Source: Tetraselmis striata
Lineage: Eukaryota; Chlorophyta; Chlorodendrophyceae; Chlorodendrales; Chlorodendraceae
Reading direction: 5' to 3'
DNA: 64,000 nt
Assembly: GCA_006384855.1 (NCBI GenBank)
Contig: VCJN01001948.1
Span: 62,001 to 126,000 of the forward strand
The notes under the pieces are model-generated. The model searched no databases. It was not told where the DNA came from and saw only the letters and a program-made list of their open reading frames with translations. The position numbers and the translations under genes are program-made. Each line of letters starts with the position of its first letter. Position 1 is the stretch's first letter. Below are positions 47,233 to 59,700 of this stretch, in pieces.

Positions 47233-47869
47233 TCCACGGCAGTGGCAGCACGGGCGGGGCCAAGGCTACCAAGGCGCCACCCGTGTACGATTCCCGCCCC
47301 CATCCCCAGCCGGGGGTGGAGGCGGAGGAAGGGCCCGCGATTCCGAGGCCCGAGGACGGTCGTCGGGCCCACCCAGGCGGTGGGTAGGTGGGTTGACTCG
47401 TACTCCTCGGGTACGGCGAGGTATCGCGTACGGCGAGGTGGGCGGGAGCAATTTAAAAAAAAGCAGCCGGAACTAAGCCGGATCTTACAGACCGCCTAAC
47501 TATTTGCAGTGGGATAGCCGAGGCTCCAAAGACCCCTGCCCGCGGCCCACTACACCCTGACCTATTGTCGCTTGATCTTCCTCTTCCGTCACTCCTGCGG
47601 TTGTTTGCTCGTTGGAGGGCAACGCTTCTCCAGCTGGTTCAGCTGTCATAGCAGCTGTCGGGGGCGTTTCCATAACTTGTTATTCGTAACGCCGCCTACT
47701 AAGCGGAGAGCGCGCGACGCGGCCGTGCCGCCTTTTCCAAAGACAGTACTTCGCCGCCACTATCATCACTCCCAAGTCGACGAAATAGACCTTTTTGGAG
47801 GGGCTGGGTCACACTCAATTGAGATGTAAACACATTACATTACAGTGTTGTCAACGAGCTTAAGCGAGC

Positions 47870-48330
47870 CGGGCGTGGAGATGGCGGCCAGGGCGCCCCC
47901 CACGAGCATGTGGCAGAGCAGCGTGTCAGTGGGCTGCGGAAGTAGTCGATGGTGGCCAGCTGCATGCGGGGTCATCTACTTGGAGAGATGTTGACATGGC
48001 CCACTAAACATACCGCAACACTAGATTACTCGTTATAAAGCTTGAAAGAGTTGCATGGAAGACAATGGCCACCTTGAGCCAGTCTTAAGACCTATCTGCG
48101 CACATTATCAATTCTGGGCAGGCAGTGAGGTGGCGCCACACTGTTCATGCCAGGCAGAGGAGCATGGGAGGGGGAATCCTTGCTGACCAGGTTAGTTACC
48201 TGGAGGCGTGCTCTGGCGGCTTGCGACTTTTCGGCGATAAGTGCGTACACGCGCCGGCGGACAGGGTGCCCCGCATGAGTGCATGTGAGAAGACGACACG
48301 AAAGAAGAGCTGCACATAAAAGGACCTGCC
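47870..48330 (-). pseudogene. Possible truncated gene fragment, unknown family
   Basis: Minus-strand pieces look coding. Near 47870-47990, after an acceptor CATGCAG, the frame reads LATIDYFRSP and then, one base out of frame, TDTLLCHMLVGGALAAISTP. Near 48200-48320 a piece ends ALIAEKSQAARARLQ before a CAG|GTAACT donor. The hydrophobic Gly/Ala-rich stretch suggests a membrane protein. A single missing C in a CCC run would explain the frame change. The fragment is cut off next to the retroelement remnant. Low confidence. Confidence 0.3.
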
Positions 48331-49508
48331 CGAACCGGTGGGCGTCTCCGGCCCTTGAGCCACGCTGGAGCTCCATCCGAAGGGTTGAATTCTGCATAAC
48401 TACTGGCGGGGGGGGGCACTTTGCGGTGGTGGTGACTTGGCATCGGGCGGTAGGGCAGGGGCGCCGCTTGGAGAGAGAATGCAAACATGTGCATCAGCAT
48501 TTGCCAGGACAAGATTTTGAGTACAACCATGTCTGAAATGCATGTTATATTTATGCATATACCATAATGTATATTAACAGATTTCCGACACATACACATT
48601 ACCAGCTGTGATGGATCTGTGCGAATATAGCAGCCAGGAAGCCACACAAAACACAATTACATTTTTAACTACAATCCTCTCTTACGAGCCAGATGCAATG
48701 CAGCACAACGCGGGTAGAGAACGGGCGAGAAGGAGTGCTGGCTGTCAAGCGCAGGCGATGAATGTTACACCCGAATGTTACACGTTTGGCCGCTTATTAC
48801 TGGCGGGCTGTCATGAACAAAATTAGGTGGTACCCACTCCTCACGAGCCCCCCCCCCCCACCCCCCCCCCCCCTTCTCCGCAATTTCTTATTTGCGGGTG
48901 TCTCGGAGCGAGGTGGGGGTCATGAGAAGCGGCGGGTACCTATATATTTTGGTTTGTGGCCGCGCGCCAGATCGTCACAAACCGCTTAAAGATGTAGCGC
49001 TCATCAGGGTCGTCCGGCAGAAGAGCCGAAGAGCCGATACAGGGGACAACCACGGGCTATGGTCCAGAGTGGGTAATCCAAGACAATTCCGATGGATGGC
49101 TGGGGCATGGATCAGTATGTCAGTTGGACCGGAACTGGTCGCGCAGCCGAGCAGGTGGGTTTCGCCGGGCTCACATGCGTCACGGCCGGTTGGGCGCGCT
49201 GCCTCGCATTCGGTGGTAGTCGCTGCCGAGCACTATTAAACACTATCTCTCGCAGCCGACCCGCGATTGCTATGTACATGTAGCAACGATGCGGATAGCA
49301 GCACCCTGGCGCATATCATAGGTTCTAAAGGTACACGGGTCCGTAAAGAGCGCTCTGCTTGCTTGGTTGCGCTGGGTCTTCTCTGCAGACGGCCCCGATT
49401 TGTTCGCAGGTCTTGAGGGTTGTGATGTAGTACGAACTATTCAGTACGTACGGCTTGAATACACCGGCGCCACCGGCCCGCAGATGTCTCTCCCCCCCCC
49501 CCCCCCCC

Positions 49509-49562
<54 letters not shown>

Positions 49563-50071
49563 AACCGTCTTTGCCGCTGGTGGTTGCGCAGTCCGCCCGG
49601 GACGGGAGCTAGATGGCTGGCTTTATACCTCGAAACATTTATGTGAGCTGCGAGGCTTCTCGGAAAGTGGTGGTAGTCCGGCATGCCCGAGGTCCCGCTC
49701 GCCGTAGCGGAGCGCAGTATATTGCGCAGTGTATTCATCCGAGCGAGCGTACATCGAAGGGCGGGAGAAACGCGTACGGGTACCTGTTCGTACGGTATCA
49801 AACAAGCACGAAATATGACGACCCTTCAGCTGTACGCGGCGTGTAGTCCCACTGTTAAGGCTTGATTAATACTGCATGCGGTCGTATTAACAACGGGTAG
49901 CTTAAAATCGCCCCCCTGACTCGCATCCCGGATTCCTGGCTGGACCTCAAGTCTGTCACCTCAAGTACGTCGGTAGTCGGAACTATAGCGCTGCCATTTG
50001 CCAATATATCAGACGCAGCAGCATAGCCGCGCCACAGCGACAGGTACGCATAAGCTCGGCTGCACGGAAGC
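48331..50071. other. Spacer upstream of the receptor-like gene
   Basis: No gene is supported. It contains a poly-C run (48850-48874), a poly-C plus (CA)n tract (49496-49559) and, at its right end, the promoter side of the receptor-like gene. Confidence 0.4.
49511..49559. repeat. (CA)n microsatellite next to poly-C
   Basis: About 24 CA units directly after a poly-C run, the same poly-C/(CA)n pairing as in LpxD intron 3 (37191-37220). Confidence 0.95.
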
Positions 50072-52254
50072 ATGGCCGGGGCAGGCTCGGGCGGACTGCG
50101 GCGGCGCCCCCCTGCCGTCCTACTCTCTCTGGCCATCTGCCTCTGGGTGTCGGCCGGGCAGCAGCCGACAGATGAGCCGGTGGAGTTCGTGTTCTACAAC
50201 GACAACCCGACTCCCGCGCGGCCACCGTCCCCGCCCAGCCCGAACGCCCCCCCTTCCCCACCCCCCAGCCCCCCAAGCCCCCCCAACCCCCCGCCCCCGC
50301 CGGGATTCCCCCCCGGCGAGGCGCCGCCGCCGCCTCCTAGCCCGCCCCCACCCGCCCCCGCCTTCCTGGGCAGCTACCCGCTGGCCGTGAACGTGGGCAG
50401 CACGTCCCTGGACGTGGAACTGGCGCTGAGCAAGCCGGGCGCGGTGCGCTTCGCGCTGGTGGCCTTTGGCGCGCCGGAGCCGGAAGCCGCCGCGCTGGCC
50501 AGCCTGCTGCTAGTGCTGGGGCGAGATGGCGTGGCTGCCACCGGCAGCTTCTCCGTCGACAGCGCCGGCACGGTGATGTACTTTCGGCGTGGCCGGCAGC
50601 GTGGTGGGCGGAGTGCCCACGATCTCGCCGGGAGTGGGCTACAACCTCTTCACCGTCACGGTGCGACCTGACACCCCCTCCGCAGAGTATGGCAGTATGG
50701 GAACCCTCAGCCATGATGCGATATTGTCGATGATGTGATACATAGTGCATTTATCGTAACAACAGTATACTTATCATAACAACAGGGACACGCATGTGAT
50801 GGAAGTTGAGGATGTGACTGGTCAAGGGCACAATATCATCCTCAGCTTCCATCACATGCGTGTCTCTGCTATTATAATAACTATACATATGTGGGTATAA
50901 ATACAGATGTGTATGCGTGTGCATATATAATTACGACAGGTATGCCCATGCATCTGAGTCAACCGCCTGCCTTCCTTTACCCTCTTCTTGGCTGACACTG
51001 CAATGCGCTGCCCGTGGGATGTGATTTATGCCCGGGGGCAGGTGGGCGAAACCGGCGTCACCAGCGAGGTGCATCGCGTGTTTGTGGCGATGGCGCGCGC
51101 GGGCGCGCCGGTGTTCTCGCCCGGCTACCCCTCGCTGTCCGGCGCGACCAGCGCCACCTTCACGATCGGCGTATCTGCCAAGCAGCGCAGCGCCGTGCGC
51201 TACGTGGTGCTGCCCACAGGTGCGCGGACGGGTAGCGCGGGGGGGGGGGGGGGGGGGGGGCGGGGGGGGCGCTTATCCCGCTGTAGTCACGCCAGGTAGT
51301 GGCCGCTAGTGTATTGGCTGCGGTTTGACGCCTGATGCGCCTGGTCCCGCGCGTGCAGGCTCGGAGTTTCAGGAAGCGGTGGCCATACGTGAGCCCATCG
51401 ACATGAGCTACGAGGTATGCGCGCTGCCCCCCCCCCCCCCCCCCCGGCCCTTGACCCAGCACCCATCTGGAGGAAGACACTACAACGTCAGCGAGCTGGG
51501 TGTCAGCTATCCGAGGCCATCCTGGGGCTGGTCTAGTGGTTGATGATCATGACATAACTACTGACTATATTACAGCTGCGATTGATGTAATTGTTACGCC
51601 GGTATTGCTATAACCATCGTGACTGGAAGACTTCCCATTGGCACATAATGTCTCCCGCTCTCCCTGCTGATCAGTGCGGCTATAATCGAGAGCTCATTGG
51701 TACTTTCTGGCGAACCATTAGTCACCCACAATTTACCTCGGCCGGTTACCACTGTCTTTTCCATCCGACCCAAGGCCACTTCTGCGTGGCTCATGCCAAG
51801 CTTTCACGGAAGCGCTACATAGCCTGGCACACTTCAGCGCTCTCTTGGATGCCCGCAATTTTGGCATCCATTCCCAATGATGACAGATCGTTTGACACTT
51901 TAACATTTGATGGTTAACAAATGTCGCCATCCTCCTTTCTCGGCTCCGCTCTGCTCATCGCAGGGTGCCCCGCCAGACCCCATCGCCGCCATCCTGGCCG
52001 ACAGCCTGCCGAGCGTGGACACCGTTCTGCAGGCCAGCGCGTTCTTTGCCGGGATCGCGCTCAACCCCGAGTATGATATCGTTGTGATGCGGGTCGACGA
52101 GGTGAGCAAGGTCGAGATCCGCGACCTGCGGCCCGGCCGCGCCTACGACGTCTACTTTGCGCTGCAGGCACTGGAGGTGCGTCTCCACGCTGCCCCAGGT
52201 CCAATGATACATGTATAGACACATGTAAATATATTTAAAGTATATATTTACATG

Positions 52255-52302
<48 letters not shown>

Positions 52303-55300
52303 GTATATGTATATATTATGTTTACATATACATACATATATGTGCATGTGTATGTGTGTATATACATATGTATATATATAAATAAGATGTATATGTATGT
52401 GTACACGATATCGTCTGGCCTTGAATTATTTTTGACGAGTCGCTGACCGCCCTTGCTGTCGCATTCCTCCGGGCTACATCATGCAGCTCGGCGGCGGCGA
52501 GAACATCATGTCGAGCGTCGTCAAGCGAAGCATCACCACGTCGGCGATGCCTCTCCCGCCGCCACCGCCGCCCAATGCTCCGCCGCCGTCACCACCACCT
52601 CCCCCTCCGCCCCGGCCCCCGCCGATCACCTTTGCGCCCACCCCGGCGCCAACACCTGCACCCACTGTGGCGCCCGCGCCGACCACAGCGCCGGAACCGC
52701 CGCGCCCGGCTGCATCAACCCCGGCGCCCGAGCCCTCTTCCACGCCCCAGCCGCCAGTCATAGGCTATGGCCCCGTCGCCACCGTGCACTTTGCCATCGA
52801 GTTTGCTGACGCCTCGGAGACGGAAGTTATCGAAGTGTTTGGCACCTCCGCGGCATGGCGCAACGCGCTGGTGGACGCCCTCAGCGCTGGCGCGATTGCG
52901 GTCGTCGCGGAGTCGCTGCCCGTGGACGCCTCGCTGAGCGCAGCCGTGTCGATTGACTCGGTAATCGTGGGAAGCATCGTGGTTCTCGGCACGGTCACAT
53001 ATTTCTCGGCCGCGCCGCCGCTGTCGGCGGTGGCTGTCGCCCCCTCCGAGGCTGCCGAGATTCTGCGAAACGACATCGTGTTCGGTGCTCCGCAGCTGGG
53101 CGCATCCGTCGGCGCCGACCCGCTGTTGGAACAGCTCGGCAAGTTCAGCATCTCCGCCGACCTGCCCGACTCGCCGCCTTCGCCGCCGCCGCCCAGCGGC
53201 GCCCCCGTTCCGTTCAGCATTGACCTTCCGTTTCTGCGCGACCTCGGCCCGGTGGAAACAGCCGTCATCATCGGTGCCGCGGCCTTCCTCGGCTTGGCGC
53301 TGTTCGTCCTCTGCTGTGTCTGCTGGGTGTTTTGCGCATCTCGGCGTCGCCCCCGCGCACCGCCAGGCCCCCACCCCGCCCCCAAACCATCTCTCGCCAT
53401 GTCGACGGGATCTAAATACCCGTCACATTCTCGACGCCCCGGAGAGCCCGCTCCGGTGATGGGCTCCGTCACCAGCATGCCTGTGGGTCGACAGCTATCC
53501 AACAACTGGGTGGGCGCCACGGATGGCAGCGCCGTGGCGCAGGTGATGCGTATGCCTTCCGCCACGAGCCGCGCCACGAGTAGTATTGTCTCGGCGGCTT
53601 CCTTGGCCAGCCGCGGCGGCTATGCGCACGGCGACATCGAGCTGTTGCCGGTGGTAGCGGACGAAGAAGAGGAGGAGCCGGGTGTTGAGGAGGCCATCCC
53701 GCACTACGTGCCCCCTGGCGAGCTGACGCTAGGCGCCATGCTGCCGCCGCTGGGCTTTTCGCACAAGAGCGTCACGCTCGCGACGCGCGGCGGGCGCGAG
53801 GTGGTGGCCGTGCACCACGCGGACCGGTCCGAACCGCCTCGCGGCGCCGAACTGCGCACGATGGCGGCCGCGGGAGAGCACCCCCACTGCGCCGAATTCC
53901 TTGGATGGAGCCGCGACCGACAGGGCGGCATCGTGCTGCTCCTGGAGGCGTGCGCCCTGGGGCCACTTGCCAGCCAGCTAGCGCAAATGGCTTCTCGCCA
54001 GCAGTACCTACCGCTCTCCGCGAAGCTCTCGATACTGGAGCAGGTACGGCCGCGACCTTGAGCCACAAGAGTTGCGCTTCTCATATATCCGATATAAGAT
54101 ACCTATATTATTGGAAGCTGTTTCGCAACCTCCGATCGCGTCACCCTATCAAGTATGAAATTAAACGTCTTATAATCCCACATCATGCCCGCCTTCCCTG
54201 TACATCTGTGGATATATATATCCTGCTACTCAATCTTTATAATTAGGGTCAACAAATACCCTGAAACTGTGTGAGTGTACTGTAGAATAGTGGATGTGCA
54301 AATTGTTAATGACAACATACCCCGATAAACACGATTAAATCCATATAGGTCGCCTGCCCACCAACCACAATTCTTCTTTCTTTTACCATTTCACTTGGTG
54401 ACCGCTAATAAAAACCCAAATGCCGGGGCCCTCCCGTAGATTGCGCAGGCCGCGTCCCACGTGTCGCAGAGCGGACTGAGCTTCCAGGGCCACCTGAGCG
54501 CGCACAACGTGCTGGCGGAGAGCCTGGCGCCGCCGCGCGTGAAGCTGACGGACTACGGGCTGGACCGCGCCACCGTGGTGCCGTGGCACGCGAGCCAGCT
54601 GCCGGCCGCGCACGTGCGCGCGCGCTGGCTGCCGCCCGAGGCGCTCAAGCGCTCCGTGCCGCTGCGGTGGCTGAAGCAGAAGGCGGACGTGTGGGCGTTT
54701 GGTGTCACGGGCTGGCAGGTCCTTAGCGACGGCGCCACGCCCTTTGCGGCCTTTGACACCGAGGATGCCATCTTCACGCAGGTGGGTGGTGATGTGGTGT
54801 TCAATGAGGAGCTCCGAAACCATGCTCCGAAGCCATATCACAGCGCCGCTTATGTATACCCTTCCCATTGAAACTGAATAATAAGCAACCCCCTGCTTAC
54901 CTAATATGACACTGTATGTGGTTTGCGGGTTGAATTACACAAAGATAAATAGCCGTTTTTTGCACCACGGACTTTGAAGTAATACTTTCAGGTGAATGTA
55001 GAGTTCCTGCTTCACTAGCTACGGGTCTCATGCATGAATTCATAGCAGCCACCGTCGCAAAGTGTGGTTACGGTACCTGTGGCATGCTTGCCTGCCTCCC
55101 CGCACCACCAACACAGCGTGAACGAATATCGACAACTGGAACGGACTCCAAAAGGGGGGGAAAGTCGCAGCAGTTGCATCAACTACCATTTTCCTCAACT
55201 TATTGCATGATAATTATTGACTAAAGTATGATATTTTTGCAAGGCATGTTGCCCCCCCCCCCCCCCCCCCCGAAGGACTATATGATTCCCATGAAAAACC

Positions 55301-55940
55301 CCCCTTTGTCAGAGCACTTCTTCTTTCTTTGGTTTAGCCATCCTTGTATTTGTAGCGGTGCAGGGCCGGGGGGTGTGTCAAGCTGACCACCATTTGGCCC
55401 GCACGTGTTGATGCTGACAGCTGTGCGTGTGGTGCGCTGCAGGTTATGGCGGGACGGCGCCTCGGGCCCCCCACCAGGGGCTGCCCGCCCGCGCTGTACG
55501 ACATGCTGTACAGCTGCTGGAACTTCGAGCCCTCTGCGCGCCCGTCTTTTCCAGAGCTGATTGCGCAGCTCGCCGCCTTCCGGGAGGCGCTCGGCGAGGA
55601 GGACCTGCGCCCGGCGCTGCCCGGGGTACCGCATGGCGGCAACAGTGACGACGAGAACACTGATGGCAATGAAGGCTTGCCAACCGGGCTCCCGCATGAT
55701 GAGAGTGGCGGCGAAGATGATGGAGACCCCTCTGGACGCGGTTCGTGCGCCGTTCGGCCCTTCTCGGCATTTCCTGAGGACGAAGGCCGGTCATCTGAGG
55801 AGGACAGAGAGGAAGAGGGAGAGGAGGAGGTGAAGCGCTACAACCCTCTTGGCCACGCGGTGGTTTCGCCCACGATTCTCACGCCGACGGTGTCCGGCAC
55901 CCGCTTGGAAGACCTGGAGCGATTGGAAAGCTTGGAGTGA
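50072..55940 (+). CDS. Receptor-like single-pass protein with predicted pseudokinase domain
   Basis: Seven exons: 50072-50660, 51042-51219, 51359-51414, 51964-52176, 52487-54043, 54440-54781, 55443-55940 (about 1,140 aa). Order: signal peptide ([15 protein letters not shown]), a Pro-rich stretch of volvocine type ([15 protein letters not shown]), two or more extracellular modules related to the fibronectin-III-like repeats of algal proteins ([26 protein letters not shown]), a second Pro-rich stretch, one membrane helix ([20 protein letters not shown]) and a cytoplasmic tyrosine-kinase-like domain. That domain keeps LTDYGL (DFG), RWLPPEAL (APE), KADVWAFGV and [12 protein letters not shown]. 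It lacks the glycine loop, reads AVHH where VAIK has Lys, and reads [10 protein letters not shown] where HRDLAARN has the catalytic Asp. Exon 1 needs a one-base shift at a TTT run near 50582. The join of exons 1 and 2 is tentative. The acidic tail ends at TGA. Confidence 0.82.
50765..50886. repeat. Intronic hairpin: 50-bp arms, 22-nt loop
   Basis: Arms 50765-50814 and 50837-50886 match at 44 of 50 positions, with a 19-bp perfect core (GACACGCATGTGATGGAAG) and two further G-U pairs. It lies in intron 1 of the receptor-like gene. It could be a small-RNA precursor or a MITE-like foldback. Confidence 0.9.
52257..52300. repeat. (AT)n microsatellite
   Basis: 22 AT units in intron 4 of the receptor-like gene, embedded in further TATA-rich sequence up to about 52390. 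Confidence 0.95.
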
Positions 55941-56012
55941 GGACCAGGCCGCACGCATCGCGTCATCGCTGCAACATCATTGCGGCCGTTGACCTGCAAC
56001 AAAGTTTTTGAA

Positions 56013-56043
<31 letters not shown>

Positions 56044-56782
56044 GCAACCCCATCAACTCAAACTCGGCCCGATCTGTTGGAATAACAGCCTTGTGTAGGT
56101 CTGCACCTGTGCCCATTGCTGAAACGCAGTGTGCGCATGGCCCAACTAATTAGTAATTACACCCACCATATGTCGATCTGTTAAATTGTGAATGAATGTT
56201 TTCTGCATCGTTTTGCTGCATCAACACCTTCCTTTGCTGGCAGTCAGAGCCCTTTCGCCTTGACGTGGTAGACATGGCCCAACTACATAGCGAGCTGATG
56301 TCTCCTTTTTCGTCACACAAGGCAAGCGAGCTACTTTGCTAGATGGCAATCGCATGCGCCTCTCACCGTGCGTAGAGGCATCTTGTCAGTCCACAGCTTG
56401 CATGCTCCATCCTACCCGTATGTCCTCACCGTTGTTCAACACTATCACCTCCTAAAGACATTGCCATCAACATTGGCGCCAAGCAAATCCTTCATCGGAG
56501 TGCATCAATATCGACAACCTATTTCAAAACGTCTTCAGGTTTTTCGCAATATGGTCGGAAACGTTGGCCCTCCTTCAATGCGCATCGGTGTTTCCCGTCG
56601 GAGTTTTCTATTTGAACATGCCTCGGCGCACATAACCAAAGCTTTATGATCCAATCTTCGGCGCGAACAAGGATGCAACTTGGCGTGCTGGCTGTGTCAT
56701 GTGGTGATCTGGGTCCGCACGTCCCTGTGACGCCGTGTCCACGTGGAGGATTGCCCGCCCATGGACTTTTCAGCTGGCGGAC
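55941..56782. other. Convergent spacer
   Basis: Lies between the 3' ends of the receptor-like gene (plus) and the kinase gene (minus). Contains a poly-C/poly-A run (56013-56043). No gene is seen. Confidence 0.5.
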
Positions 56783-59700
56783 TTATTCATCGTCCCCCCC
56801 ATCAACACGGCGGAACGCGGGGTGCCCCTCCACCTCTCCGGGGCCACCCGCGCCCAGGCGGTACTCCGGCCTTGTGTCGCATGAGGCCGCGCATGAGCTG
56901 CTGCGCCTCCACGCCCACCTGCACACTCTCCGGGAACTGCGGCCCGCGCGTGCGGATGGCGATGGAAGACTGCCTCGGCGCTGTGCGCCCTAAAACACCG
57001 CCACCAGAATGGATGCCGCCGCTCAGTACCCGTCAAGTCAACAGTTACGGATAATCCAGCGAAACGTCGATTTTTCGGCGGTGTGCTTTATTGCCGTACG
57101 CGGGGTACCCGTATAGTGCAGCGGATCGGGCCTATAGGTGCATGACTAAAGCGCTTATCTACTGGTATGTACTACAAAGTACTATAATCCACCCGCCCAC
57201 CCGCCCACCCACCCGCCCGCCCATGGTTCTTAATTACACAGCCGTCCGATTACGATCTCACGGCTGGGAGGCTATGAGTACTGGTACTCGCTACTCGCTG
57301 CTGGTAATGGAAAAAAACGCTGGTACTTCAAAGCGTTGGCAATGCGAACGCTCGCTGCTGGTACTGGTACTCGCTACTCGCTGCTGGTACTGCTGGTACT
57401 GCTGGTACTGGTGCTGGTGCTGGTACTGCTGGTACTGCTGGTACTGGTGCTGGTACTGGTACTGGTACTCGCTGTTGGTAATGGAAAAAAAACTCTGGTA
57501 CTTCAAAGCGCTGGCAATCCAAACGCTCGCTACTGGTAGCGACTTCTTCAAAGCGCTGGCAATGCAATTCATGGAACTGTAGGCCAGTGATATAGAACCC
57601 TGTTCTTTTAAAATTTTCTGAAAAATCGACGCATCGCTGATTCAACTGCCAAGTTACTTCATATATGTGTGTATATGAACTAGGGTGCTGTACTCCAGCA
57701 ATGATATAACAAATACATGCCGTGCTTGCATGACTTGCCATGTAAGGAGTCGACATGCCATGCGCCGCCTGAAGCTGGCATATGCCTTTCGGCAAGTTCA
57801 CGACGAAGGATCTTCGTACATCTAGGCGCCGTGCTGTGCCATTTGCGCCGTGTTTTCGGCAACCCTTATCTACACCGCAGTAGGGCATTTGGCCGTGTGG
57901 CGGCACATCCTAACACGACTCATGGATGTTTAGGGTCTCCAGTATCGGACGACATGGCGCACCCCGCTCGCGCATCACGCAATGTTATTCGTTGCAACCG
58001 CAGCGGGTATCGAACCATTCCGTGCGGCCCCTCTCGTGGTCTTGTGCAGCACAGATGCCGCTTGCCACGATCGGACCGCCGTGTGTATGCTAGATGCATG
58101 ATTGCACGCATGTGTGTGTGTGTGTGTGTGTGGGGGGGGGGGGGCATTGATGTGCGCGCAATTTGGCAACAGAATGCGGAGGCGCACACCGGAAGGGGGT
58201 GCGCCCGTAGAGCAGCTCGTAAATGAGGACGCCCAGCGCCCAGTAGTCCGAGGCCGCGGAGAAGCTGGCCACGCCGCCCTCGATCACCTCCGGCGCCGCG
58301 TACTCCGCGGTGCCCCAGAAGCTGCGTGCGATCAGGCACACATTGCGCTGCTGAGCGGTGGCCACGAAGTCACGCGCAAATGCGATCACGGCGTTTTTCC
58401 TGAGCCTGACAGGGATATCCGCTGACTAGAGCATGAAGCCATTCCGCAGTGCATGGCTCATTAAACTAGGCTTTCGCAAAACTACGAATGAGACCGGCTT
58501 CTCACTCGACTTCGTGAAACAAAGTGGGGCTCCGCTAGATAACAGTGTATAGTGGCCCAATATCACTTGTGCGTACGGGATGCATGCCATACCATTTGCT
58601 AGGGTTTGCGGCTCGGGAAAATAATCAATTGGTTCGCAGCAATGAGCCGGAATGTACATGCGGTATTCCTGGTATATTCTGATAGATAAGATGTGCAGTT
58701 TTCTCCCTATTTGCAGGGGTTCAAAAATGGTAATAGACCGCGAGCCCAAAGTGTGGTATTGGTATGCGCGCAGAAGCGATGTCAAACCGAAGCGGAACTG
58801 CGGCAATCAGTTGCGCCAAGTCGAACATGTCATATCTGGCACATTGCGGTGACGCCATCGTCTGTACCAAACACGGTAAGACAATTGCGTCTTGTTCCTT
58901 TTATTTCTTGTAGGTTTGGTAGATGATTGCGTTTCATTTTAAATGAACTCAGAAACTTACTAAAGGATGTACTGAAGTTGACGTAGCCAAACGACTCCGC
59001 CGAACTTCTGTGACCCCTGAAAACATCCCAATCATGGTCACTGAACGGAGCCATGTCATGCATAATCGAGAAACAACAGTTTTGTTAATAGACCAACAGT
59101 TTAAAGGGCACAGTGCTCATTTGCGTGAATCGATTCGTTAAAACGGGGGTGCCTACAACCCTGCGTTGACCGCTCGAGGAGGAGGGGGAGGAGGAGTGAG
59201 GAGGGCCGTACCTGGGGCCGTCCTTGTCCGTGAGCAGCATCGCGCGCCGCAGCTCCTCCATCTCCAGCGCCTCCGACACCGCGGAGGGCGGCAGGTGGGA
59301 TCCTCCCGCGGGCGGAGCGACAAAGCAGAGGCCAAAGTCGACCAGGCTCAGTGCGCCGCTCTCGGCCTGCCGGTGCACAGACACACACCCTCTCCCGGGC
59401 GTCAAGGCTGCCGCAGTGGACATGGAGGCGGCTTGGAGCGGCTGGCAAGGGAAGCCATGGGCGGGTCAGGCTAGGTAGAGTATGGCTGCCGTCATGGGCA
59501 TGTCGGTGGTGCTGCCGGCGACATTCATCAGGGAGTTCTTTTAATGGAGGGGGAAGGAGGGGTACATGGCCGTGAGCACCCAGCCGTGTTTAAAGCTTGG
59601 CAGCGTGCAGGACCCCTTGGTGGCTGTACGAACTGTATGGTATTGGGGTGTTTTGAGCACTAATTTTGCGACTTTTTGCTCCGACACACCGGCAGTTGAG

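Larger units (their letters stand above)
46141..47848 (-). mobile_element. Third, rearranged right end of the PAT/Kangaroo-type element
   Basis: Reverse-strand order is partial B1 (47848-47797), A2 (47795-47455), 1.1 kb of unrelated DNA, then B2 (46320-46141). At 20.7 kb A2 and B2 are only 52 bp apart, so about 1.1 kb has been inserted here between them. That insert holds the 63-bp foldback and the 228-bp tandem repeat. The B1-A2 junction reads CAGCCCCTCCAAAAAGG, without the long poly-C seen at 20323. Confidence 0.7.

Noticed and set aside
52453..52809. Separate proline/histidine-rich ORF
   Set aside because: Out-of-frame reading of the proline-rich linker in the receptor-like gene.
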